Assembly: GCF_004522235.1 (NCBI RefSeq)
Contig: NZ_SDLT01000020.1
Location: forward strand, 84,969-148,968
Length of the DNA stretch: 64,000 bases
Source: Amycolatopsis nivea
GTDB lineage: Bacteria; Actinomycetota; Actinomycetes; Mycobacteriales; Pseudonocardiaceae
Direction: 5' to 3'
This document shows positions 50,401-58,644 of this stretch, one piece after another. Numbering within the stretch: position 1 is the stretch's first letter; every line of letters starts with the position of its first letter. Below the pieces are notes generated by a model. It worked only from the letters and a program-made list of their open reading frames with translations, was not told where the DNA came from and searched no databases. Made by a program: the position numbers and the translations under genes.

Positions 50401-51678
50401 GGTCGCCAGCTTCAGCGCCTGGCTGTGCACCTTCTCGAACGCCCGCGCGACCTCGCCGACCTCGTCCTGCACCTGGACCGGCACCGGTTCGACCTCGACG
50501 CTCTGCGCGCGGCCCTCCTGGATGTTGCGGACCGCCTCGGGCAGGTCCTTCTCCGCGACGTCCAATGCGGACCGTCGCAGGACCTTCAGCGAGCGCAGCA
50601 GCTGGCGGGCGATGACGAACACGACCGCGGCGGCCGCGGCGAGCGCCGCGAACAGCAGCACGGCGAGCAGACCGGCGCTGCTGCCCGCGTCCTCGACCAG
50701 CTCGGACGAGGCGGCGGTCAAGTCGGTGCTCATCCGGCCGGAGACCTCGGACAGCTGCGAGGTCACCGCGTTCGAGGCGGTGTTCCACTCCTGCGCCGAA
50801 ATCCGCTTGAGCGCGTCGTCGGACGAGACGCCCTGCCCGCCGAGCACGGTGCCGAGCATCCGCTTGCGGTCGTAGGAGGTGTCCGGCTTGATCGTGCTCT
50901 CGAAGTCGAGCCGCTGCGGCGCGGTGGCGGCGGCGTTGAAGTCGGCGACGCGGTCGTCGAACCGCAGTTCCGCGTCGCGCACGTCGCTCAGCTGCTGCGG
51001 GGTCAGCGTGCCCGCGGAGATGCCGTAGCCCACCAGGGACTGGGTGACCGACACCTGTTCCTTGGCCGCTTCGAGGTCGTGCAGCGCGCTCGGGGTGCTG
51101 CCGAGCGCGTCGGCGCTCGCGCCCGCCGACACCGCGGTGTCGGCTCCGATCAGCGCGCTGGTGACGGCGTTGTAGTCGCCGACCGCCTCGGCCGCGTTCA
51201 GCAGGCCGGCCCCGACCTGCTGGCGGATCACCGCGATCTCGTTGACCTGCGCGTTCGCCGAGTTCACCGCGCCGGACACGCTCGAACCGTCGGCCCCGAC
51301 CCGGGCGGCCGCCTCGGTGAACGGCGCGACCGCAGCGTCGGTGGCCGCGCGGGCCGCCTTCAGTTCCGGGGTGACGCCCGAGGTGCCCGCGATCAGCTGG
51401 GCGGCGGTCTGGGTGCGTTCGCGCTGCAGCCCGTCGGTGAGCGCGCGCAGCTGGGTGCTCAGCGCGACGAGCCGGTCGATCCGCTGGTAGTCGCTCGAGC
51501 GCGAGACCTGGCCCGCGATGGCGGTGATGCCGAGGACGAGCGCGAGCACGATGGGGACGATCGTGACCGCCGACAGCTTGACCGGCAGGCTCCAGTCCCG
51601 CCAGCGCAACGCCGCCCGCCAGCCCGACGACCAGCGCGGCCGCTTGGGCGGGCGGCCGAGCAGCTTTTCCACAGGCAC
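47437..51678 (-). CDS. cvnA: CvnA-type sensor histidine kinase-like protein with very long tail
   Basis: 1413 residues from GTG 51678, chosen for GGAGAAGG upstream; GTGs further upstream are possible. TM1 about residues 33-57, a nitrate-sensor-like extracellular region to 330, TM2 about 333-360, HAMP, then an HATPase (ELLDNATAF near 549, DKGIGM near 583, GLFVVGRLAGRHRIGVSLH near 615) ending near 655. There is no canonical phospho-His box. The remaining ~755 residues are Pro/Ala/Glu-rich and disordered, with a duplicated module at about 881-963 and 1320-1408 that shares GLPRRRRGEQL and DVRGRL(N/S)SFQ. Confidence 0.9.
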   Translation of the reverse strand: MPVEKLLGRPPKRPRWSSGWRAALRWRDWSLPVKLSAVTIVPIVLALVLGITAIAGQVSRSSDYQRIDRLVALSTQLRALTDGLQRERTQTAAQLIAGTSGVTPELKAARAATDAAVAPFTEAAARVGADGSSVSGAVNSANAQVNEIAVIRQQVGAGLLNAAEAVGDYNAVTSALIGADTAVSAGASADALGSTPSALHDLEAAKEQVSVTQSLVGYGISAGTLTPQQLSDVRDAELRFDDRVADFNAAATAPQRLDFESTIKPDTSYDRKRMLGTVLGGQGVSSDDALKRISAQEWNTASNAVTSQLSEVSGRMSTDLTAASSELVEDAGSSAGLLAVLLFAALAAAAAVVFVIARQLLRSLKVLRRSALDVAEKDLPEAVRNIQEGRAQSVEVEPVPVQVQDEVGEVARAFEKVHSQALKLATEQAAMRAGYSSVFVNLSRRSQSLVQRQLQLIERLERDEEDADQLATLFQLDHLATRMRRNNENLMVLSGAEPGRRSGQPVATHDVLRAAVSEIEQYQRVSVQHPPAVKIVGFAASDVQRLIAELLDNATAFSAPETQVTVATRLAEDGSLNVDILDKGIGMNEYEVVEANGRLTDSGSVDLATSRRMGLFVVGRLAGRHRIGVSLHGGKDIVGVRATVVVPPELVMTGLATVPGDRGEPGQLPGPKASLAAPPAAPGGLPRRQRPASNGSAVPGLVPQQGSNSEETQRWPSAGDLAGFSGDKVARPPSDLEVSGTALFSPIPRDDDTPAPPPPAPKLPQTVDVPPPRPEPEPEPAAETRDERDGELPSGKDLFSAANATTLSDWWNQAAQQVPEVPPPSAAETTIENTPIFDEMLSAWFRSPAQPPPAAASPAASPASGTAAEEPEADSDQQQRNWDFASDENWRTVQALSQVEPTAFTKSGLPRRRRGEQLMPGSATPEPAAPAAETQGSDLPVRDPADVRGRLNSFQRGVTRGRQEVRGTAPETTGATADSPAADASSATTAPSPERARAHDAAVRRRQTVAGAFGVPAEQNRPGGMPQRTPGSTAPFGATDAPAGFGTRPADADSPDETAPVPAVPPAFDPDGGWPRQEPAARTELPAPQPDRTVRPDKPDSLPTRRKGASSLPPPPPTADPNQVPAAVAGLEAAVSGTGQTPASQAAQASANGQTATPEKTDSPASANGQASAPAESPSTEQTSLWGKPAENPGQASPLTTWRAAQPPAAAPGQQAEKAEQSGTTADSASAPAASASAQGLAGGLGQTRVPGQNVPGQSAAPGESATPGQQTGLWGQPLVPGQAPSRQSSAGQDAPPTPAEPAGSDGSASPSTTPAEGAAEWNFGSDEGWRTVQSVSQSTPASFTSAGLPRRRRGEQLLPGSAPPPAGSASPRPSRDAHDVRGRLSSFQQGIQRGRHRTAQAAEKNHETLEGE

Positions 51679-52670
51679 TTGGCCTTCTCCTGCAACGGTC
51701 ACGAAAGTGACTCCCTGTCCGGCGTCGTGGCGGCCCGTCGGCGGTCCCCTCGGTCCTCCGTGCTCCCGGTGCGCAGCGCGCTTCCGGCGCGGAGTCCCGC
51801 GGTCCGCCTGCCCGCGCGTCCGACCGGGGGCGGGCACGACCGGGTCGATCCTTCACCGGTCCGGGAGACGATCGGCTTCCCGGGACTATGCACGTGCACG
51901 ACGCAACTTGCGGACTGCACGGCGGTGGTCGAGATCAACTTGTCTGCGCCTATCGATCGCTGCGGGCGGCTGGGGCCAAAGAATCGTACACCAATCGCCG
52001 CCTGCGTTATTGCGTTCCGCATCGGGGGGCTGACCTGGGAAAATAGTCAAAACTCGGAAACTCGGAGCCATGGATTCGCACCCGGCCGCCCGGCGCGGGA
52101 ATTCCGGTTACCCGGCGCTCTCGGCCTCGGCGTCCGGCCGTCACCCGATTAGCCCACACAGGGTAAGCAACACCCTCGATGGGACTACGCTCCGTGCCCC
52201 CATCGGGTGGGTGCACCCGGAAGTTGAACCCGATGTTGTGGAGATGCAGCGACGCGCCGCCCGACCCGGTGATTTTTGCCAGCCTCCCTTCCCTGCCTGG
52301 GAATCCCCGCCCGGCCGGCCACCTGTCCGCCGAAACGGAGCGGCCGCCCCGCCCGGCGGCTACGACCGGTCACCGTAATGGATCTTGACCGGCCCGTCAC
52401 TCCGCCGTCTGCCGCAACCCGGACCGACCGCGGCGACTCCCCGTGACATCGGTGCTCACTATTCCGAGTGATCAGCCTGTGATCTGCCCGGACGCGCCGT
52501 TCCGCGCTATTTCCCGGGCGAAAAGGAATTTCCGGTGCCCTCGCGAACCGGCTTTTTCCGCGTTCCGGCGCCGTCGTTACTATGGCCGCCTCCCAGTCCG
52601 CAAGGGCGATCCGGGCGCTTTCTCGAACGATGCCCGCCGCCTTCCACCGCGCAAGTTGCCGGAGGCAGCC
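51679..52670. other. 992-bp intergenic region between cvnA and the DUF485 gene
   Basis: No gene I can support; short frames lack codon bias. Positions 51940-52080 are AT-richer than the rest and probably hold the cvn promoter. CATCGGGT/ACCCGATG near 52200-52237 can form a small stem. The plus-strand end carries GGAGG before the DUF485 start. Confidence 0.5.
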
Positions 52671-53111
52671 ATGCACAACGTCGCGCGCACCACCGGACCG
52701 GCCTCCGCAGCCGAGGACACCGGTCAGATGCCCGCGCTGTTCGACCGCGAAGGAGGCGACGCCGCACCGCGCGGCAGGCGCCGCAAGCGCGGCCCGGACT
52801 ACGAGCAGATCCAGCGCAGCCCCCAGTTCCGCGCGCTGCGCAGCCGCTTCCGCCGGTTCGTGTTCCCGATGAGCATCGGGTTCTTCGTCTGGTACCTGGT
52901 CTACGTCGTGCTCGCCGCCTACGCGGGCGAGTTCATGAGCACGCCGGTCTTCGGCCTGGTCAACGTCGGCATGCTGCTCGGCCTCGGCCAGTTCCTCACC
53001 ACCGCGGTCATCACCGCGCTGTACGTCCGCTTCGCCGACCGCGAGATGGACCCGCGCGCCGCCGAGATCCGAGCGCAGGCCGCCCCTGTCACGGAAGGAA
53101 CGCCTCAGTGA
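52671..53111 (+). CDS. DUF485 membrane protein (symporter partner)
   Basis: 146 residues. About 55 charged N-terminal residues, then the DUF485 signature SPQFRALRSRFRRFVFPMS and two helices (about 66-88 and 98-122). It overlaps the acetate symporter gene by GTGA. DUF485 proteins are conserved partners of ActP-type carriers. ATG at 52671 has GGAGG 6 nt upstream. Confidence 0.9.
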   Translation: MHNVARTTGPASAAEDTGQMPALFDREGGDAAPRGRRRKRGPDYEQIQRSPQFRALRSRFRRFVFPMSIGFFVWYLVYVVLAAYAGEFMSTPVFGLVNVGMLLGLGQFLTTAVITALYVRFADREMDPRAAEIRAQAAPVTEGTPQ

Positions 53112-54709
53112 CCACCGTTTCGCTCGCCGAAGGAGCTTCGGAGAGCAACCCGCTGATCAACACCGGGGTGTTCGCGCTGTTCGTCGCGATCACCCTCTAC
53201 GTGGTGTACCGCGCGGGGAACCGCCGCTCGTCGACGTCGGGCTACTACACCGCCGACAGCGCTTTCACCGGAAGGCAGAACGGCGTCGCGCTGTCCGGCG
53301 ACTTCCTGTCCGCGGCGTCGTTCCTCGGCATCGCGGGCGCGATCGCGATGAACGGCTACGACGGCTTCCTCTACTCCATCGGCTTCCTCGTCGCGTGGCT
53401 CGTCGACCTGCTGCTGCTCGCGGAACTGCTGCGCAACACCGGCCGCTTCACCATGGGCGACGTGCTCAGCTTCCGGATGAAGCAGCGCCCGGTGCGCGCC
53501 GCGTCGGCCACGTCGACGCTGGTGATCTCCTTCTTCTACATGCTCGCGCAGATGGCGGGCGCGGGCGGCCTGGTCGCGCTGCTGCTGGACGTCCACTCCA
53601 AGTGGGGCCAGGCGGTGGTGATCACCGTGGTCGGGCTGGTGATGATCTCCTACGTGCTGCTCGGCGGCATGAAGGGCACCACCTGGGTGCAGATCATCAA
53701 GGCCACCATCCTGCTCACCGCGGCCTCGCTGATCACGGTGTTCCTGATGGGCAAGTACGGCTTCAACTTCTCGAGCCTGCTGCGCGCGGCCGCCGACCGC
53801 AGCCCGATGGGCAAGGACCTGCTCTCCCCCGGCGGCTCCTACGGCAAGGACGGCACCACGAAGCTCGACTTCGTGTCGCTGTCGCTGGCGCTGGTGCTCG
53901 GCGTCGCCTCGCTGCCGCACGTGCTGATGCGCTTCTACACCGTGCCGAACGCCCGCGAGGCGCGCCGCTCGGTGGTGTGGGCGACCGCGTGCATGTTCGT
54001 GTTCTACCTGTGCACGCTGGTGATCGGCTTCGGCGCGGCGGCGATCGTCGGCCCGGACGAGATCAAGGCCGCGCCCGGCGGCGAGAACTCGGCCGCGCCG
54101 CTGCTGGCCCTGCACGTGGGCGGGACGGTGCTGCTCGGCGTCATCTCGGCGGTCGCGTTCGCGACGATCCTCGCCGTGGTGGCCGGGCTGACGCTGACCG
54201 CGTCCGCCTCGTTCGCGCACGACGTCTACGCGAACGTCATGAAGCGCGGCAAGGCGGAGCCGGAGGACGAGGTCCGGGTCGCCCGGCTGACCGCGGTCGT
54301 GATCGGCGTGCTCGCCATCCTCGGCGGCATCCTCGCCAACGGCCAGAACATCGCGTTCCTCGTGGCGCTCGCGCTCGCGGTGGCGGCGTCGGCGAACCTG
54401 TCGACCCTGCTGTACTCGCTGTTCTGGAAACGGTTCAACACCACCGGGACGCTGTGGAGCATCTACGGCGGGCTCATCGCCTGCGTCGTGCTGGTGCTGT
54501 TCTCGCCGGTGGTGTCGGGAGCCTCGGACTCGATCTTCCCGAGCATCGACTTCCACTGGTTCCCGCTGAAGAACCCGGGCCTGGTGTCGATCCCGGTGTC
54601 GTTCCTGTGCGGCGCGATCGGCACGTTCGTCGGCCGCTCGAAGAGCGATCCGGCCAAGCACGCGGAGATGGAGGTCCGGTCCCTGACCGGCGTCGGCTTC
54701 GGCTCCTGA
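53108..54709 (+). CDS. actP: Cation/acetate symporter (ActP-like, SSS family)
   Basis: 533 residues from GTG 53108. About 13 membrane helices. Marker segments are YYTADSAFTGRQNGVALSGD, SFFYMLAQMAGAGGLVALLL and TASASFAHDVYANVMKRG. Imports acetate or other short monocarboxylates with Na+ or H+. Coupled to DUF485. A second SSS transporter with a different partner (DUF3311) lies at the left edge of the window. Confidence 0.92.
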   Translation: MTTVSLAEGASESNPLINTGVFALFVAITLYVVYRAGNRRSSTSGYYTADSAFTGRQNGVALSGDFLSAASFLGIAGAIAMNGYDGFLYSIGFLVAWLVDLLLLAELLRNTGRFTMGDVLSFRMKQRPVRAASATSTLVISFFYMLAQMAGAGGLVALLLDVHSKWGQAVVITVVGLVMISYVLLGGMKGTTWVQIIKATILLTAASLITVFLMGKYGFNFSSLLRAAADRSPMGKDLLSPGGSYGKDGTTKLDFVSLSLALVLGVASLPHVLMRFYTVPNAREARRSVVWATACMFVFYLCTLVIGFGAAAIVGPDEIKAAPGGENSAAPLLALHVGGTVLLGVISAVAFATILAVVAGLTLTASASFAHDVYANVMKRGKAEPEDEVRVARLTAVVIGVLAILGGILANGQNIAFLVALALAVAASANLSTLLYSLFWKRFNTTGTLWSIYGGLIACVVLVLFSPVVSGASDSIFPSIDFHWFPLKNPGLVSIPVSFLCGAIGTFVGRSKSDPAKHAEMEVRSLTGVGFGS

Positions 54710-54723
54710 TCCCCTGGCACAAG

Positions 54724-54761
54724 AAAACCGCGGCGTCCGGATTTCCGGGCGCCGCGGTTTT
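54724..54761. terminator. Strong Rho-independent terminator
   Basis: AAAACCGCGGCG (54724-54735) pairs with CGCCGCGGTTTT (54750-54761), followed by two more T; inner CCGG/CCGG pairs extend the stem. Lies between the symporter stop and the convergent DUF3817 stop (54770). Confidence 0.92.
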
Positions 54762-54769
54762 TTCGGTGC

Positions 54770-55120
54770 TCAGAAGACGTCGCGCCCGGCCTGCACCCGG
54801 TGGGTCACCCGGCGCTCGACGACGAACGACACGAACGGGACGCACCCGGCCAGCAGCACCAGGACGGTGCTCTTGATCGACCAGCGGGCCTTGATCGCGA
54901 GGTCGATGGTGAGCACCAGGTAGATCATGTAGAGCACGCCGTGGATCGGCGAGTACACCTGCGCGGGCGTGGCGTTGCCGAAGCCGTACTCGATGATCAT
55001 GGTGGCGCAGAGCGCGAGCAGGCCGACACCGGTCACGTACGCGCTGGCCCGGAACCGGGTCAGCGAGCCGGACACCTTCGACTGGCGAGCGGGGGCGGCA
55101 CCGTCGGTGCTGGTCGTCAT
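54770..55120 (-). CDS. DUF3817 membrane protein
   Basis: 116 residues with three helices: FRASAYVTGVGLLALCATMI, then the DUF3817 motif YSPIHGVLYMIYLVLTIDL, then STVLVLLAGCVPFVSFVVERR. The C-terminal ERRV is characteristic. Function unknown; common in actinobacteria. Next to a small membrane protein gene 26 bp upstream. Confidence 0.88.
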   Translation of the reverse strand: MTTSTDGAAPARQSKVSGSLTRFRASAYVTGVGLLALCATMIIEYGFGNATPAQVYSPIHGVLYMIYLVLTIDLAIKARWSIKSTVLVLLAGCVPFVSFVVERRVTHRVQAGRDVF

Positions 55121-55146
55121 GGGAGCGTCCTCATTTCCGCGGGCGT

Positions 55147-55530
55147 TCAGGACTGCTGGTCGCGGGCGTTGAGCTCGCGCAGGTAGCGGTTGTAGGCGGC
55201 GAGTTCGTCGTCTTCTTCGACGGGAGCCGCGGCCGGTCGCGGCGCGGGCACGCGGACCGGGGCCGGAGCAGGCGGTTCGGGCTGCCCGGCGGCTTGCTCT
55301 TCGCGTTCGCGCAGCTTCTTGATGCGCCAGAACATGAACGCGGGGAAGAGCCCGAAAAGCGGCCATTGCAGCACGTAGCCGAGGTTCTGGAAGGTGCCGG
55401 TGGCGGACGTGAACCGGTCCCACTGCCACCAGGCCAGCCCGCAGCACAACGCCAGGCTCACGAGGCTCGTGGCGACGATCATGAGCCGGCGCCCGAGCGG
55501 GGACGCGGCCGGGCCGGGATCTGCGGGCAC
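55147..55530 (-). CDS. Small two-helix membrane protein
   Basis: 127 residues from GTG 55530. TM helices at about 15-36 (LMIVATSLVSLALCCGLAWW) and 48-66 (VLQWPLFGLFPAFMFW). A Pro/Ala-rich cytoplasmic linker leads to a conserved-looking C-terminus, AAYNRYLRELNARD. It resembles the small protein that neighbours DUF3817 in mycobacteria (LprD-like), but without a clear lipobox. Upstream frame belongs to repeats, so the start is set here. Confidence 0.7.
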   Translation of the reverse strand: MPADPGPAASPLGRRLMIVATSLVSLALCCGLAWWQWDRFTSATGTFQNLGYVLQWPLFGLFPAFMFWRIKKLREREEQAAGQPEPPAPAPVRVPAPRPAAAPVEEDDELAAYNRYLRELNARDQQS

Positions 55531-55849
55531 GGTATCGACGCTAGCACTGGCCGGGGACGACGTTGCTGAGAGGCGGCGAGGTCGTGACCGGGCCCCATCC
55601 GGCGTTCGCGGCCGGATTCGCCGGGTGGCCGGCACCGGCACCGGCGTCGAGCGGCCCGCCGACCCTGGTCGCGCGCCGGAACGCCTCCGCACCGCGACCC
55701 GGCTCGGCCAAACGCCCCAATGCCACATTGGGTGCATGTCACGCACCCAATGTGGCATTCGGTGCGTCGGACGCACCCAACGCCACATTGGGGCGCATGC
55801 CGGGCGGCGGCGGGATCGGTGGCCGGGAAGCAGCGGGCGGTCCGGAGCG
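55531..55849. other. 319-bp intergenic region with palindromic repeats
   Basis: Contains array B (55715-55793). The rest is GC-rich sequence with short GGCACCGGCACC-type repeats and no gene I can support. Confidence 0.6.
55715..55793. repeat. Palindromic repeat array B (two 30-bp units)
   Basis: Same borders as array A (CCCCAATG ... CATTGGGG-type ends) and the same TTGGGTGC-N7-GCACCCAA hairpins, but one unit shorter: 79 bp against 109 bp, a difference of exactly 30 bp. Confidence 0.92.
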
Positions 55850-56833
55850 TCAGCCCGCTTGCACCTTCTGCGCCGCCTTCGCGTAGCCGTCGGCGAGGCC
55901 GAAGACCTTCTGCGCGTACTCCGTCGAGTTGTTGTACGACAGGATCCCCGACCACCAGCCCGCCGGGCTGGCCATGTCGCGGCCGCCCGCGCACAGGTAG
56001 CGGGCGGCGGTGAGGGCGGCGTCGTCGATCTGCTGCGGGTCGGCGCGGCCGTCGCCGGTGGCGTCCGACGCCCACTTGCGCCAGGTGCCCGGGATGAACT
56101 GCATCGGGCCGACCGCGCGGTCCGCGACCGGGTCGCCGTCGAGCTGGCCGCCGTCGGTGTCGCCGATCGCGCGGACCCCGGAGGAACCGTCGAGCGGGAC
56201 GCCGATGATCGGCTTCGACGGGCGGCCGTCCGCGCCGAGGACCGCTCCGCCGTACTGGCCGTGGTTGGACTCGATGCGGCCGATGCCGGCGAGCGTCGCC
56301 CAGGAGATGTGGCAGCCGCGGTCGACCTCGCGCATCGCGAGCTCCGCGTTGCCGTACGCGCGCACTGCCCGCGCCGGGATGCCGGTGGCGGGCGCGACCT
56401 TGTCCGCCCAGGCCTGCAGCGGGTCGCCGCCGGTCGGGCGGGCCGACTGCGGCGCGGTGCCCTGGTCCGCCGCCCCGCCCGCGACGACGGCGTTGACCGG
56501 CGCGATCGAACCGGGTTTGACGTCGACCGCCTTGACGCTCAGCGCCGGGATGTCCGTCGTGGTCGGGCTGGCTTCCGGGGCGGCCGCCCTGGTGACGATC
56601 CAGACCCCGCCGCCCGCGACGGCGAGCACCGCGACGACGACGGCGAGCCGCACCGCGAGCGCGGCGCCATGACCGCGACGGGCGGGCGACGGGGCGGCAG
56701 CGGGAGCCGCGGTCTCGTCCCCGGTCCGCTCGGTGTCGGGGGTCTGTCCGGTGGCGGGCACGAAACTCCGGTCCTCCAGCATGGCTTGGGGTTCGCAACA
56801 CACAACGAGCCCGCGCAGGTTAGCGTTACGCAC
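55850..56833 (-). CDS. Membrane-anchored lytic transglycosylase
   Basis: 327 residues if started at GTG 56833, 310 from ATG 56782; neither has a good ribosome site. One TM helix near residues 58-80 anchors an extracytoplasmic domain. GRIESNHGQYGG near residue 188 holds the likely catalytic Glu and AVGPMQFIPGTWRKW follows near residue 240, the MltB/SLT-type signature. Cleaves peptidoglycan glycan strands during growth or remodelling. Confidence 0.88.
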   Translation of the reverse strand: MRNANLRGLVVCCEPQAMLEDRSFVPATGQTPDTERTGDETAAPAAAPSPARRGHGAALAVRLAVVVAVLAVAGGGVWIVTRAAAPEASPTTTDIPALSVKAVDVKPGSIAPVNAVVAGGAADQGTAPQSARPTGGDPLQAWADKVAPATGIPARAVRAYGNAELAMREVDRGCHISWATLAGIGRIESNHGQYGGAVLGADGRPSKPIIGVPLDGSSGVRAIGDTDGGQLDGDPVADRAVGPMQFIPGTWRKWASDATGDGRADPQQIDDAALTAARYLCAGGRDMASPAGWWSGILSYNNSTEYAQKVFGLADGYAKAAQKVQAG

Positions 56834-57458
56834 GCATCGCCATGGCCCCCGCCACGCCGGTTCACCCGGCCGGGTAACCCGGTTCCGTCAGGTGGACGGT
56901 TCACGCCGCACAAACACTCACCAGCCCGCTGTCGAGGCGGGGTTGGCCGAAGCGAAGCCCCACGTCGAGGCGGGGTTCGGCCGGAGCGGCTGCCTTCGCG
57001 GTTCGCCGACCGGACGCGCCAGGCGGGCTTCCCCTGCCCTTCGCCGCGGTGCGGCACCGCCAAACAAAAACGTCCGCCGCATGCGGCTTCCGGCGCTCCC
57101 GGCAAGGAGTGCTTTCCACCGCACCGCGACGGGCGCTTCGCCGTGTTGCCTGGCCGATTCGCCGACCAGGCAACACAGCTGTCAAACAGGCTTCTTCCCG
57201 CGCGAACCGCGGGACGAACAGTTAGGCACTTCTTCCGGCGCGAGCCGGATGGAACGAACTATGAGGCGCTTGCTCCCGCGCAAGCCGCACGGACGAACCG
57301 TCAGCCACATCCACCCGCACGAACCACACGGAACGAACGACCGCCCGCTTCCTCCCGCACGAACCGCGGAACGAACGATCAGCCACATCCGCCCGCGCCA
57401 GCCGCACGGAACGGACGTTCAGGCACTTCGCCCCGCGAGAACCGCGCGAACCGAACGG
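56834..57458. other. 625-bp intergenic region with tandem repeats
   Basis: No credible gene. Holds a direct repeat GTCGAGGCGGGGTT (56931-56944 and 56964-56977), a hairpin GTGTTGCCTGG/CCAGGCAACAC (57143-57153/57166-57176) and a 39-bp degenerate tandem array. All three plus-strand frames are largely open across the array, which argues against coding. Confidence 0.7.
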
Positions 57459-57488
57459 TCAGGCAGGCTTCTGCTGCCGCGCCAGCCG
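57188..57488. repeat. Degenerate ~39-bp tandem repeat (about 8 units)
   Basis: Units of the form CCCGCGCGAACCGCACGGAACGAAC... recur with spacings of 38, 40, 39, 40, 38 and 40 bp (anchor GAACC/AAGCC/CAGCC at 57204, 57242, 57282, 57321, 57361, 57399 and 57439), with a further copy near 57483. The last unit enters the 3' end of the next minus-strand gene. Confidence 0.8.
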
Positions 57489-57941
57489 CGCGACGCACCA
57501 GGCGGGCGCGCTGCCCCGGCGGAGGTGCTGCAGCACCGTCATCGGGCCGAGCCGCCGCGCGAGGTCGGACGGTGCGAGACCGGCCGCCCGGTAGTCGAGG
57601 GCTCGCTGGTCCAGCGGGCTGATCCCGGCGTCCCACCACTGCTGCGCTTCGGCGACGTCGCCGACCATCTGCCACCAGCCCGCGGCGGCGACGAGCAGTT
57701 CTTCCGGGACCTCCGGCAGCCGGGCGCGCATCGCGTCGAGGTAGCCGGGGTCGGCGGCCTCGACCGGGGCCCAGCGGGCGGGTCCGGACCGGGCGCGCTG
57801 GCCGGGGATGCCGGGCGGAGCGGCCGGCGCGTCGGCCAGCCAGGCCGAGGCGATGCGGTCGACCTCCTGCTCCTCGGGGGTCTTCTCGCGCTCGGCCGAC
57901 CACTGCCGGATCAACGCGTCCACTCCGGGATCTCCGGTCAT
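57459..57941 (-). CDS. Hypothetical actinobacterial protein
   Basis: 160 residues from ATG 57941 (GAGGAGG upstream). Mainly helical and acidic, with a tryptophan-rich WWQMVGDVAEAQQWWDAG segment near residue 90 and a C-terminal PSDLARRLGPMTVLQHLRRG that looks like a small HTH or helical domain. No family recognised. Its 3' end borders the 39-bp tandem repeat. Confidence 0.7.
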   Translation of the reverse strand: MTGDPGVDALIRQWSAEREKTPEEQEVDRIASAWLADAPAAPPGIPGQRARSGPARWAPVEAADPGYLDAMRARLPEVPEELLVAAAGWWQMVGDVAEAQQWWDAGISPLDQRALDYRAAGLAPSDLARRLGPMTVLQHLRRGSAPAWCVARLARQQKPA

Positions 57942-58280
57942 CCCTGCCTCCTCATCGGTCCCCGACGGGCAGGCATTTCGACCGCCTGCCCCGTTGCGCG
58001 TCCACGATTGGCTCCCCACGCGTGACCGGGCCGAAAACCCGCCGTGACCCGGCTCCCGGGGGACCGGAGAACCGGCTGATCACGCAATGTGAGCACCGTA
58101 GGGCGGCACCCGCTTTCTCCGCCATACCCCGGACCCCGGAAATTCGGTGACCAGGCGGTTTTACGGGCCAATCCACCCGGATGGTCGAGCGAAGTGCCCG
58201 AATCCCGGGATCCGGTGACAAAGCGTGACTAAGTGGCCGGACGGGCGCGCGAGGGCGGTCCGGCGAGCGGAAAACCGGGG
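57942..58280. other. 339-bp intergenic region
   Basis: No gene I can support. Contains recurring GGTGAC words and a short GC-rich stem (CCGGCT/AACCGG area near 58050-58078). Probable promoter region of the hypothetical gene at 57941. Confidence 0.4.
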
Positions 58281-58448
58281 TCAGGCGAAGAGGCTCTTGA
58301 AGAACGTGACGATCGCTTCAGCGCCGTCCTTGAGCCAGCCGAGCACGCGGTGCACGAAGGCCGCGGAGTTGGTGGGCTGCGTGATCAGGAAGAACAGCAC
58401 GAGCGCGACCACTCCGACGACGACGATCTTCTTCAGGCCGCTCGACAT
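58281..58448 (-). CDS. 55-residue small membrane protein
   Basis: ATG 58448 to TGA 58281. KKIVVVGVVALVLFFLITQP gives one TM helix (residues 6-25), followed by an amphipathic GWLKDGAEAIVTFFKSLF tail. Clean third-position GC bias and the TM-QP-amphipathic design recur in actinobacteria. Function unknown. No partner gene in operon. Confidence 0.75.
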   Translation of the reverse strand: MSSGLKKIVVVGVVALVLFFLITQPTNSAAFVHRVLGWLKDGAEAIVTFFKSLFA

Positions 58449-58644
58449 GGCTTCGTTCCCCTCCGCTCCCCCGGCGCCCGGTCGGACGCCGGCCCCGCCT
58501 CGGCAGAGTCGGCTCCCACTGTAGTGACGGCACGCCGGAATGGCCCGTCGCAGGCCCCGATCCAGCCAGAAAGCTCACGGCCGGGTGACCCTGGTCACCA
58601 TCGGGTGACCCGGGCCCGGAGAGCGCCCCCGGTACGCTCCGGCG

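Noticed and set aside
47458..52152. Very long open frame on the plus strand opposite cvnA
   Set aside because: It mirrors the GC-biased cvnA gene; its translation is Arg/Gly low-complexity with no domains, and cvnA has clear TM, HAMP and ATPase motifs.
51679..52670. Short minus-strand frames upstream of cvnA
   Set aside because: No ribosome site, no codon bias and no conserved motif; treated as intergenic.
57182..57407. 13-residue repeat proteins in the 39-bp tandem array
   Set aside because: Several frames on both strands are open with equal repeat patterns, and no start with a ribosome site was found.
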